Shown here: in pieces, positions 8,134-14,864 of the stretch
Position numbering within the stretch: the first letter of the stretch is position 1
Layout of the letters: every line of letters starts with the position of its first letter
Virus record (IMG/VR): IMGVR_UViG_3300018412_000044
Span: 1-25,101 of that record
Source of the DNA: a virus
DNA: 25,101 bases
Reading direction: 5' to 3' (one strand)
Notes under the pieces: model-generated
Databases searched by the model: none
The model's input: the letters and a program-made list of their open reading frames with translations, nothing else
Told to the model about the DNA's origin: nothing
Translations under genes and position numbers: made by a program

Positions 8134-8471
8134 GAGCGGTTGCCGTCATTAAACTCCTTAAATTGCTGGGATCTCTCGGTAGGCCAGGCCGCCACAGCGG
8201 AGCGTGTAAACGCAGACGTCACGGTTTGAAAAGGTCTGGATAGAGACAATCAGCAGCCAAGCGCCCTACGTACTGTCGTGAGACAGGATGGAGGATGAAG
8301 GTTCAACGACTAGCCGAAAGGCGTAGCTGACCAAGTGGCAGCGAAACAGGGAGCCCTCAGATGGGGGAAGATATAGTCTACCGTCGGCGAGAGTCGGCGT
8401 TGGTGGCGATCTGGAAGTCGCACCGACCGGAGTCACGACCCGGGAGTTCGTTGGTAACGAACGATCATCAG
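8134..8471 (+). ncRNA. Group I intron 2 (338 nt, no endonuclease) in the beta' gene
   Basis: Core elements are P (AATTGCTGG, 8161-8169), Q (AATCAGCAGCCAAG, 8248-8261), R (GGTTCAACGACTA, 8300-8312) and S (GATATAGTC, 8370-8378). P7 pairs GACTA (8308-8312) with TAGTC (8374-8378). P1 is a perfect 6-bp helix between exon GACGGU (8128-8133) and guide GCCGUC (8142-8147), with the required U-G pair at the splice site. P10 pairs intron GGUU (8138-8141) with exon 3 GACC (8472-8475). The intron ends in G (8471). A 7-bp hairpin (8446-8462) lies near the 3' end. It is closely related to intron 1, sharing an 18-nt identical block and the R element. No endonuclease ORF fits inside. Confidence 0.92.
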
Positions 8472-8651
8472 GACCAGCTCAACGGTACACTGATTCTGGA
8501 CAACTACGAGGACGATCGTTTCATGGCTTTGGCCCCTCATACCGGCGTGATCGATATCGCCGTGCCGAGGAAGATCTCTTCCAACGTAACCATCCCGGCT
8601 CCAGCGGCCAGCACCATCGGCAACTGGATTCGGGCAGCACGTACCGCGTAA
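8472..8651 (+). CDS. Non-virion RNA polymerase beta' subunit, N-terminal part, exon 3
   Basis: Exon 3 encodes the last 59 residues (DQLNGTLILDNYEDDRFMAL...NWIRAARTA). Its first codon supplies D416, the third metal-binding aspartate of NADYDGD, and the following QLNGTLIL matches the conserved continuation of that motif in beta' subunits. There is no ribosome site or sensible start codon at the exon border, and the open frame extends upstream into intron 2 only by chance. These points argue against an independent gene. Termination at 8649-8651 is followed at once by a strong hairpin. The split after this region fits phiKZ-like phages, where the rest of beta' is a separate protein (here 20467-22383). 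Confidence 0.85.
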   Translation, partial: DQLNGTLILDNYEDDRFMALAPHTGVIDIAVPRKISSNVTIPAPAASTIGNWIRAARTA

Positions 8652-8665
8652 CACGCAAGCTCTCA

Positions 8666-8695
8666 CCCCTCCTCGGCCTTCGGGTCGGGGAGGGG
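8666..8695 (+). terminator. Terminator after the beta' N-terminal gene
   Basis: A 13-bp stem (CCCCTCCTCGGCC 8666-8678 with 8683-8695, two G-U pairs) is closed by a stable UUCG loop and followed by gttta. It ends the chimallin/beta' region before the next candidate promoter at 8707. Confidence 0.85.
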
Positions 8696-8706
8696 GTTTA
8701 TGCGCT

Positions 8707-8724
8707 TTCAAGCCCTCAATATCC
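8707..8724 (+). promoter_or_regulatory. Candidate phage promoter motif, copy 2
   Basis: TTCAAGCCCTCAATATCC matches the 18-nt block seen at 4394, 13222 and 18207. It sits directly after a terminator and 50 nt before the start of the 206-aa gene, where a promoter for the 8775-12401 unit is expected. Confidence 0.45.
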
Positions 8725-8774
8725 CTACGTAATGCCCGCTGACACCGGCCCACGTTATGTAGAGAGGAGAATCC

Positions 8775-9395
8775 ATGGCCAATTTCATTGACGGTGGGGA
8801 TGCGACGTTTGAGGCCTTGGCCTATGCAAATCCCCACCCAGGAACACAGCAGTTTATCGTGGCGCAGTTCGAAGGGCCGACGCCTGCGCTGACACAAGCC
8901 GGCCAAGCCTTCATGACGGCTGCGCGTGAGCGGATGGAAGCCTATATGGACCATCAGGCCATGCGCAGCTCCAATGCCCTGGTGCGTAACCTGCGCTCAC
9001 TCTGGGGCGAGGACGTGATTGGGTATCTGAACGACCTGCAAGCCCTGCAACACGCCCCGCCGGTCATGCAGCGTTGGATCATGGCCATGCCCGAGCTGCG
9101 TACGCTGTATCACCAGCAGCGCGTGGATGGCTATTCGGACACCTACGTGGACCTGCATCCGGACGTCAAGGGCGAAGCACATTACGACTACCGCCGTGTG
9201 GTCGATGGGCTCATGCAGGAGACCCCGGAGGAAGACTGGTCAGCGACGATGTACCTGGAGGAGCTGTATCCAGGCGATGCGGACCTGACCTTGCAAGAAC
9301 AGCAAGCCGTGCTGGATACCTGGGCCAACGTGCACAGCTATCTCAAAACCGGTATGGACGATCCGACCAGTTCGGAAGGCAACGAACGAGGCTGA
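8775..9395 (+). CDS. Phage protein of unknown function (206 aa)
   Basis: This starts MANFIDGGDATFEALAYANP. AGAGGAG lies 7-13 nt upstream of ATG 8775, a clear ribosome site. The protein is acidic and soluble-looking, with a helical middle and a Ser/Gly/Glu-rich C-terminus (DPTSSEGNERG). No motif, signal or membrane segment was recognised. It is the first gene after a terminator and a candidate promoter, and a canonical terminator follows 18 nt after its stop, so it may be expressed more strongly than the genes behind it. A structural role is possible but not shown. Confidence 0.75.
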   Translation: MANFIDGGDATFEALAYANPHPGTQQFIVAQFEGPTPALTQAGQAFMTAARERMEAYMDHQAMRSSNALVRNLRSLWGEDVIGYLNDLQALQHAPPVMQRWIMAMPELRTLYHQQRVDGYSDTYVDLHPDVKGEAHYDYRRVVDGLMQETPEEDWSATMYLEELYPGDADLTLQEQQAVLDTWANVHSYLKTGMDDPTSSEGNERG

Positions 9396-9412
9396 TACGC
9401 CTCATCGCCTCT

Positions 9413-9433
9413 CAGCCCCCTCCCCGGGGGCTG
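9413..9433 (+). terminator. Intrinsic terminator with T tract
   Basis: CAGCCCCC (9413-9420) pairs with GGGGGCTG (9426-9433) around tcccc, followed by ttctctttttctttt. This is the most canonical rho-independent terminator in the window. It probably reduces expression of the genes from 9469 on relative to the 206-aa gene. Confidence 0.85.
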
Positions 9434-9468
9434 GGGGCGCTTCTCTTTTTCTTTTCGAGGCGATGACG

Positions 9469-9864
9469 ATGGCTGTGCCGCTCCCTACCCTCACCGCCGG
9501 TGGCTGGGCTACCGATGTGGGTGAGAAAGCCGACAAGCTCATGGGCCACTACCTGGCCTCAAAACACGCTCAGAGTACCCTGTACCAGGGCAGCGTGGTG
9601 TCCCTGGCCTACCACATCCAGCAGAGTACCGACTCGCGTGATACCCTGCGTGAGCTGGTCAACCGGGATCTGGGTCAGTATTTCCGTCGGTATTTCGATG
9701 ACGTGCTCATCGATTGCACGGTGGATGAACCGGACCCCTACAACCCCAACCGCTACATGCTCAACATCAAAGTGCGCTTTGCCCAGGACGGGGTGACCTA
9801 CAGCCTGGGTCGAGCTATCGAGGTGCAGAACTCGGTGGTCACGCGCATTGCCAAACTGCTCTAA
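9469..9864 (+). CDS. Small phage protein of unknown function (131 aa)
   Basis: Two ATGs lie 6 nt apart (9463, 9469). GAGG at 9457-9460 is too close to 9463 and better spaced for 9469, so the product begins MAVPLPTLTAGGWATDVGEK. The C-terminal half (KVRFAQDGVTYSLGRAIEVQNSVVTRI) alternates hydrophobic residues like beta strands and loosely recalls small baseplate-type proteins, but the similarity is too weak to name it. It is followed after 12 nt by the next gene and probably shares a transcript with it. Confidence 0.72.
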   Translation: MAVPLPTLTAGGWATDVGEKADKLMGHYLASKHAQSTLYQGSVVSLAYHIQQSTDSRDTLRELVNRDLGQYFRRYFDDVLIDCTVDEPDPYNPNRYMLNIKVRFAQDGVTYSLGRAIEVQNSVVTRIAKLL

Positions 9865-9876
9865 AGGAGAGACGCT

Positions 9877-10437
9877 GTGAACCAAGACACGTTCAACGCC
9901 GCTGCCCTGCCGGAAAGCTTCCGCCAAGACATGCAGGCCCTGGCCGATGCCGGTCCTGTGGTGGTCCCGCAGGTGCAGGAAGTGTTTTTCACCAAGCAGA
10001 TCCTGCCGCTGTTCGCTGAGCTGGGTCAGCAGCGTGACCTGACGCTGTGGGCGAAAATTGCAGGCAATCTCCTCACCCCCATCGACGTGGTGGATGCCAC
10101 CGGCGCCGTGCTCTTCCGGGCTCCGGCCCCGCTGTCCAACACCAAGTCCTTCATCGGGCCGGGTAACGCCTACTCGGTGGGTGAGGTCATGCTCAACTCC
10201 CAGCTGCGTGAGCAGCAGCTGCCTGGGTCAGGCGCCCGAGCCTTGCAGGAAGGCATGGCCCGTTACAACACGATCGAAGAGGCGGACCTGAAGAACCGCA
10301 ACGAGTGGAAGGCGATCTTTGATCGCTACGGCCTGAGCTTCCCCTATCAGGCCCAGTCCGAGGCAGCCGCAGCTGCACCGACCGTCACGGCTAGCCCCTC
10401 CCATCCGGCGTTGTCTGATGAAGACGAAGAATTCTGA
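9877..10437 (+). CDS. Phage protein of unknown function (186 aa, GTG start)
   Basis: GTG 9877 is preceded by AAAGGAGA, a strong ribosome site, so the GTG start is credible. The product begins MNQDTFNAAALPESFRQDMQ. A folded N-terminal part of about 150 residues is followed by an Ala/Pro/Ser-rich linker and an acidic end (LSDEDEEF). Such acidic tips often bind basic partners, but no partner is evident. Its last 20 nt overlap the start of the SbcD-like gene, indicating translational coupling. No family was recognised. Confidence 0.75.
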   Translation: MNQDTFNAAALPESFRQDMQALADAGPVVVPQVQEVFFTKQILPLFAELGQQRDLTLWAKIAGNLLTPIDVVDATGAVLFRAPAPLSNTKSFIGPGNAYSVGEVMLNSQLREQQLPGSGARALQEGMARYNTIEEADLKNRNEWKAIFDRYGLSFPYQAQSEAAAAAPTVTASPSHPALSDEDEEF

Positions 10438-11539
10438 CCACGCCAGCATCGCCTGCATCAGCGACATCCACCTAGGCCACCGGCGTACGCCCACGCGACT
10501 GATCGTGGATAACCTCTACCGGGCGTTTCCCGATAGTGCGGAGACCCGTGCGCTGGATGTGATCTGCATCGTGGGCGATTTATTCGATCGTCTACTGACC
10601 GCACCGGACCCGGACCTGGGGATCATCCTGGTCTGGATGACCTCGTTCCTGCGTCAGTGTCAGCGCAACAACACCGCGGTGATCTTGCTGGAAGGCACGC
10701 CCTCGCATGACTGGCGTCAGAACCAGCTGATGGTGATCACCAACGACAATGCCCAGATTGGAGCCGAACTGCATTACGTGGACACGCTGTCGGTGGTGTC
10801 CGTACGGGGACTGACGTTCCTGTGCGTACCGGATGAGTGGCGACCCGATACCAACGATACGTGGAAAGACGTCTGTCAGGCCCTCCAAAGTGAAGGCCTG
10901 TCGCAGGTGGACGTATCTTTGGTGCATGGCGCCTTTAGCTTCCAGCTGCCGGACTTCGTCAAAGCCCCCACACACGACCCGGAGCGCTACCAGTCCATCA
11001 CCCGGTACGTGGTTGATGCTGGGCACGTGCACAAACCCGCAGGCTACGGTCGGGTACTGGCCAACGGCTCGTTCGATCGGCTGGCCCATGGGGAAGAAGA
11101 AGCCAAAGGGCATTGGCGCATCCAGCTCTATCAGGACGGGCTCTTTGAAGCCCAGTTCCGGGAGAACCTCGGGGCGATGTCTTACGTGACGGTGGACTGT
11201 CGGGGACTGGCATTGGAAGAAGCTTTAGCGAAGCTGGCGTTTCTGAAGGAACGCACTGAGCCCTCGTTTGTCAGGATCTCAGCGGAAGCTGGCGATGCGA
11301 TCCTGGCGAACCTGCCGGAGTTGAAGAACACCTACCCGCAGGTGGAATTCAGTTCCACGGTGGAAGATCGTACCAAGACCCAAGCCAAGCTCCTGGTCGA
11401 TATGCGCTCGGAGTTCCATCAGCTGGCCATTACCCCAGAGAACGTACGCGAGCTGCTCATACGGCGCCTGGAGGCCCGTGAGACGCCTTCGGAGTTGATT
11501 GAGGTGTGTGACACCTTACTGCAAGAGCTACTGGCCTAA
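10418..11539 (+). CDS. SbcD/Mre11-like calcineurin-type metallophosphoesterase
   Basis: This encodes 373 aa. Metallophosphoesterase motifs appear in order: SDIHLGH (15-21), GDLFDR (53-58), EGTPSHD (92-98, in place of GNHD), VHG (169-171) and GHVHKP (202-207). A C-terminal domain of about 150 residues follows, as in SbcD/Mre11 and phage gp47 nucleases, which cut DNA ends and hairpins during recombination and repair. The start lies inside the preceding gene without a clear ribosome site, so translation is probably coupled. No SbcC/Rad50-type ATPase partner is seen in this window. A general phosphodiesterase is possible, but the length and the replication/repair setting favour a nuclease. Confidence 0.82.
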   Translation: MKTKNSDHASIACISDIHLGHRRTPTRLIVDNLYRAFPDSAETRALDVICIVGDLFDRLLTAPDPDLGIILVWMTSFLRQCQRNNTAVILLEGTPSHDWRQNQLMVITNDNAQIGAELHYVDTLSVVSVRGLTFLCVPDEWRPDTNDTWKDVCQALQSEGLSQVDVSLVHGAFSFQLPDFVKAPTHDPERYQSITRYVVDAGHVHKPAGYGRVLANGSFDRLAHGEEEAKGHWRIQLYQDGLFEAQFRENLGAMSYVTVDCRGLALEEALAKLAFLKERTEPSFVRISAEAGDAILANLPELKNTYPQVEFSSTVEDRTKTQAKLLVDMRSEFHQLAITPENVRELLIRRLEARETPSELIEVCDTLLQELLA

Positions 11540-11549
11540 AGGAGGTCCT

Positions 11550-12401
11550 ATGTCGGTTACCGAAGAACTGGCTGGCCGGGAGGTCATGGCCCTGCCTGTC
11601 TCGGCAGGCACCTCTCTGGCCATTGAAGCCGCATGCGGACAGTATCCGGATCGCCCCGTCAGTCCAGCGCCTCTGCTGGGTTATGGGGAGTTCTGGTTCA
11701 ACCTGCGCACGCTCATCCGCAACATGCTCTCAGCGGTGAAAGCCGATACGCGCAACAACCTGCTGCCCCAGCACGTGGTGCCGGCGCTGGAGCAGGAGAT
11801 CGGGGTGATCCGTGACGCCATCCAGCGCGCGTCCAGCGGGGGCTGTGTGGCACGGTTTTACTTTTGCGACTACAGTTCACTGAGGCGAGATTTTCCCTAC
11901 GCCGTCCATCGTACGCTCAAAGGCGATCGGATGATCTTCGCCCAGACCCTGGAAGACATCAGTCTGAAGGAGCTCACCAAGCGGTTGAACGTAAAAGACC
12001 AGCCGCCGGTGGTGAACGTCTACACCTACCAGCTGCCGGGTTGTGAACGGCCTACCTTGCTGCTCTCCCATGCGGCGGTGGACTTGCTGTGTCGGCCTAA
12101 GTTCCCGCAGCTGGATCTGGTGGAGTCGAACACGGGAGTGATCAAACCTGCCGCGTTGTGGTATACCAAGCTCACCGACGGCAAGCACCTGCCGCCCATG
12201 CCGTTTAACCGTTTCACCTTGCAAGTTTTCGGGGACAACGGGACCCACTTTGCCGCCATGCCACGTTCGATACGTGAACTGGTGATTGAGATGGCCCGCC
12301 GGGATCACTGGACGCCCCTGACCACCGTGGATCGCATGAAGGCATCCATCGCCAAAGTGACCCACAAAGCCGATGCAGACGTCTTGCGTAGGCTGTTTTG
12401 A
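11550..12401 (+). CDS. Phage protein of unknown function (283 aa)
   Basis: ATG 11550 is preceded by AAAGGAGG at 6-nt spacing, one of the best ribosome sites in the window; the longer frame from 11499 lies inside the previous gene and is rejected. The product begins MSVTEELAGREVMALPVSAG. It looks soluble, with a predicted mixed alpha/beta fold and no recognised motif. It follows the SbcD-like gene by 10 nt and precedes the SSB-like gene by 61 nt, so a DNA-metabolism role is possible by association only. Confidence 0.75.
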   Translation: MSVTEELAGREVMALPVSAGTSLAIEAACGQYPDRPVSPAPLLGYGEFWFNLRTLIRNMLSAVKADTRNNLLPQHVVPALEQEIGVIRDAIQRASSGGCVARFYFCDYSSLRRDFPYAVHRTLKGDRMIFAQTLEDISLKELTKRLNVKDQPPVVNVYTYQLPGCERPTLLLSHAAVDLLCRPKFPQLDLVESNTGVIKPAALWYTKLTDGKHLPPMPFNRFTLQVFGDNGTHFAAMPRSIRELVIEMARRDHWTPLTTVDRMKASIAKVTHKADADVLRRLF

Positions 12402-12406
12402 ACTGG

Positions 12407-12422
12407 GCGTATAAAGATACGC
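12407..12422 (+). other. Small hairpin and AT-rich leader before the SSB-like gene
   Basis: GCGTAT-AAAG-ATACGC (12407-12422) is a 6-bp stem in the only AT-rich gap of this stretch (12402-12462, ending in taatcctatttattgag). It could be a weak terminator for the upstream unit or part of a promoter/leader for the SSB-like gene. The 18-nt promoter motif found elsewhere is absent here, so this gene may be read by a different polymerase or at a different time. Confidence 0.35.
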
Positions 12423-12462
12423 ACTAATCCTATTTATTGAGAAACCCACCCGGACACTCCAC

Positions 12463-13152
12463 ATGAGCCAACAAAGCAACTCCGTCCCGCGTCTCCAGAC
12501 CATCCTGTCCGACTACGGCACCAAGCTCACCGCCCCGCCGGTGGATGGCGGCAAGCGTTCGCCGACCCTGGCCGTGGGCTATGACAACCGCAAGAACCGT
12601 CTGGAGTTCGTCCTCTACACCAACGTGGAAGGCGATAAGGACAACGGCCGCATCATCGGCGTGATCAACAACCTCTACGACCTGCAGGCCATCACCGAAG
12701 CCGTGGAGACCGTCCACAGCCAGCCGGCAGACTGGAAGCCGCGTTGGGAGGTCAAGGCCACGCGTTTCGTGGGCGGCAAGCCTTCCGATGGTCCGATCCT
12801 GGACAACACGGTGTTCGTGGGCAAGGAAGAGGACGGGCGCATCTACATCGCCGTCACGTCCTGGGACAAGTCCCGTCCGGCCATCAAGTTCCATTTCGGT
12901 CCGCAGACGGGCACCCGTACGGCCACGCTCATGGCCGGGATCTCGGTGGCTGATCAGTCGCGCCTGTACGCGGCCGGTTGGGCCAAGGCCATCCGAGCCA
13001 TCACCAACCAGCTCATGGTCGCCAACTACACCCCGCCGCCGCCGCGCGATAACCAGGGTGGTGGTCAGCGCTGGGGTAACCAGCAGTCCCAGTCCTCCCA
13101 GCAGTCCGATTCGTCTTCGTCCAACTTCGCCACCAACGACCTGCCTTTCTAA
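12463..13152 (+). CDS. SSB-like single-stranded DNA-binding protein candidate
   Basis: This encodes 229 aa. The body (about residues 1-189) is rich in beta-type sequence and aromatic residues. It is followed by a flexible Pro/Gly/Gln/Ser linker (about 190-224) and the tip NDLPF. That layout, an ssDNA-binding core plus disordered linker plus acidic-hydrophobic tip like the bacterial DDIPF, is typical of SSB proteins, whose tip recruits repair and replication partners. I cannot identify the core as a standard OB fold by eye. Codon bias is strong, as in an abundant protein. No clear ribosome site precedes ATG 12463. It has its own large terminator. It is placed next to replication, repair and transcription genes. 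Confidence 0.65.
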   Translation: MSQQSNSVPRLQTILSDYGTKLTAPPVDGGKRSPTLAVGYDNRKNRLEFVLYTNVEGDKDNGRIIGVINNLYDLQAITEAVETVHSQPADWKPRWEVKATRFVGGKPSDGPILDNTVFVGKEEDGRIYIAVTSWDKSRPAIKFHFGPQTGTRTATLMAGISVADQSRLYAAGWAKAIRAITNQLMVANYTPPPPRDNQGGGQRWGNQQSQSSQQSDSSSSNFATNDLPF

Positions 13153-13206
13153 GGCCATATCCCCCAGCCCGCTAGGACCTTGTGTCCTAGCGGGTTTATG
13201 GCCTTA
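13150..13206 (+). terminator. Two-tier terminator after the SSB-like gene
   Basis: The inner stem pairs CCCGCTAGGAC (13168-13178) with GTCCTAGCGGG (13184-13194), followed by TTTA. An outer 10-bp stem pairs TAAGGCCATA (13150-13159) with TATGGCCTTA (13197-13206) and begins inside the stop codon. The combined structure is unusually large and symmetric. Confidence 0.85.
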
Positions 13207-13221
13207 GCCCAGGCAAGGCAT

Positions 13222-13239
13222 TTGACACCTACAATATCC
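13222..13239 (+). promoter_or_regulatory. Candidate phage promoter motif, copy 3
   Basis: TTGACACCTACAATATCC shares the layout of the other three copies and lies between a terminator and the gp68-position gene, ending 35 nt before its start. The TTGACA at its left end also resembles a bacterial -35 box, but there is no matching -10 box at proper spacing. Confidence 0.45.
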
Positions 13240-13274
13240 TGTTGCACCTACTACCACGCATTGAGGAACTGTTT

Positions 13275-14864
13275 GTGGAACTATCCGTCCTCGTATCGCC
13301 GGCAACCAATCGCTGCCTGCTGATCGCCAAGCATAAAAAAGAGGCCCTGGAATGGGACTTTCAGCCCTATGCCCGTACCTCGGGCACGGCAGAGAAAGTC
13401 GCTGAAGGGGACATCTTCGATGAGATCAATCGCTTCTGGGCTAGTTGCAGTCCGGTCAAACAGCAGCGTTACTGGGAGCTCTACCAAGACCTGACGACCA
13501 TCATCGCCGAAGGCGTGAGTGTGATGAGCATCGTCCCGGCCCTGACAGCCCTGACCCAGCAGATGGCTAAGCTCACTCCGCTGAGCGAGATGGCGGCCTG
13601 GGTACTGGCCAATGGGAACATGACCATCCCGCCGGATCTGCTGGAGGAGTACTCGGAGAAATACCCGGAAGGCTCGACCTACCTGCGTCGGGACTACATC
13701 GAACTGGCATTACTCGCGGTGGCATTTCGCCCCATCGTACCGATCTGGACCTCTTTTTTGAGTCGTGCCACGGCGGACAGTTCGGTGTCAGACCCGGATG
13801 GGTTGGCCATCAGCTTCCTGAAGGACACCGACCTCATCGAGTCGCCGGCCATTGCGCGTATGCGCGTGTACATCAACACGATGATCGCTTCGTTGACCAA
13901 GAAGAACGCCAAGGTCAAGCGCAATGGGATCACCACGATCTCCGTGCTTACGCGCGTGGGTTCGGAGGAACTGCCCGAGTGGTTGATGTCCCAGCTGCTG
14001 GTCCGCCGGATCTCGGTGTGTCCGATCAACTCGGAAGACACTCGCAACAATGTGGTCACCAACGTCCACAAGTTCATCAACAACCAGGTGAGGTTCTCGG
14101 CGGCTGACAAGGAAGGCAGTCGGCGCTTTGGTGGGAAAATCACCGCCCGGGATGAACGCGACTCGGATATGGACGATGACAACCTGTCCAATATCGAGAA
14201 GTACCGGATGAAGAAGGAAGTCGATGAGGCGACCATCGTCATCAACGACTACTACCTGGAAGACTCACGCCACCTGCTGCTGGAACTGGACCCCGAACCG
14301 GATCTGGACATGTACTACGCCTGCCGGGATCTGCGGGCTCGAGTAGGCGGTAGTGAGATCACTACACATCACCTGACCCTGCTACGCTGGCTCATCGCCA
14401 CGGTGAACTCCCCTCACGTGGTCCCCTCGCTGAGCCGTGAGGTCATCGCCGATTCACTGGTGACCGTGCAGTACGTGCTCTGGCGTCGAGGGTTCAAGAA
14501 CCTGGCGGCTCTGTGCACGCTGGAAATGCTGCCCCGTGATCCCAACTTCGTCCAGGGTATCCTCCAATACCCCGTTGAAGTCCCCAAGGAACTCTACGGG
14601 CTGCTGACCGAACTGTTTCCGCATTACCGTCGTCCCAAAGGCGCGCTGGCGAAGTCCCGCATCTCCAATGTGGTGATCACAGCTGCGGATTTGCTGGTGG
14701 AAAACATCGCCGCAGATCGCTGGAAGTACGTCCTCCCCGAACAGCTTGCACTGGAACTGAACGTGCAAGATGGACAGGACTACCAGATGCCTTTCGGATT
14801 GCGGGTTGAAATTGCCCATCTCCACATTGACTTGGCACAGAGGAGTCGTAAGGCCCATGCTTAA
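13275..14864 (+). CDS. Candidate accessory subunit of the non-virion RNA polymerase (phiKZ gp68 position)
   Basis: GTG 13275 is chosen because GAGGA (13263-13267) lies 7 nt upstream; the TTG at 13242 has no ribosome site. The product has 529 aa, close to phiKZ gp68, the fifth subunit that the phiKZ non-virion RNA polymerase needs for promoter recognition. The identification rests on length and order: it precedes two unknown genes and then the beta C-terminal gene, as gp68-69-70-71 do in phiKZ. The protein is largely helical and charged, with a central basic/acidic stretch (KEGSRRFGGKITARDERDSD) that could contact nucleic acid or partners. No motif proves the function. The next gene overlaps its stop by 8 nt, indicating coupling. 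Confidence 0.6.
   Translation: MELSVLVSPATNRCLLIAKHKKEALEWDFQPYARTSGTAEKVAEGDIFDEINRFWASCSPVKQQRYWELYQDLTTIIAEGVSVMSIVPALTALTQQMAKLTPLSEMAAWVLANGNMTIPPDLLEEYSEKYPEGSTYLRRDYIELALLAVAFRPIVPIWTSFLSRATADSSVSDPDGLAISFLKDTDLIESPAIARMRVYINTMIASLTKKNAKVKRNGITTISVLTRVGSEELPEWLMSQLLVRRISVCPINSEDTRNNVVTNVHKFINNQVRFSAADKEGSRRFGGKITARDERDSDMDDDNLSNIEKYRMKKEVDEATIVINDYYLEDSRHLLLELDPEPDLDMYYACRDLRARVGGSEITTHHLTLLRWLIATVNSPHVVPSLSREVIADSLVTVQYVLWRRGFKNLAALCTLEMLPRDPNFVQGILQYPVEVPKELYGLLTELFPHYRRPKGALAKSRISNVVITAADLLVENIAADRWKYVLPEQLALELNVQDGQDYQMPFGLRVEIAHLHIDLAQRSRKAHA

Noticed and set aside
7998-8249. Possible homing endonuclease frame inside the introns (83 aa, minus strand, and others)
   Set aside because: No HNH, GIY-YIG or LAGLIDADG motif is present, and the frames are short and antisense to the ribozyme core.
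7721-8471. A single 751-nt intron, or a nested twintron
   Set aside because: A single intron would leave NAD-DQLN without YDG. Two full sets of core elements occur in tandem, and TACGACGGT sits exactly between them with correct border bases, so two tandem introns fit best.
13222-13239. Bacterial sigma70 promoter (TTGACA) before the gp68-position gene
   Set aside because: There is no -10 box at 16-18 nt spacing, and the same block recurs without TTGACA at three other sites, so it is treated as a phage motif instead.
13242-13274. Extended N-terminus of the gp68-position protein from TTG 13242
   Set aside because: No ribosome site precedes TTG, and it lies directly after the candidate promoter. 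GTG 13275 has GAGGA at good spacing.
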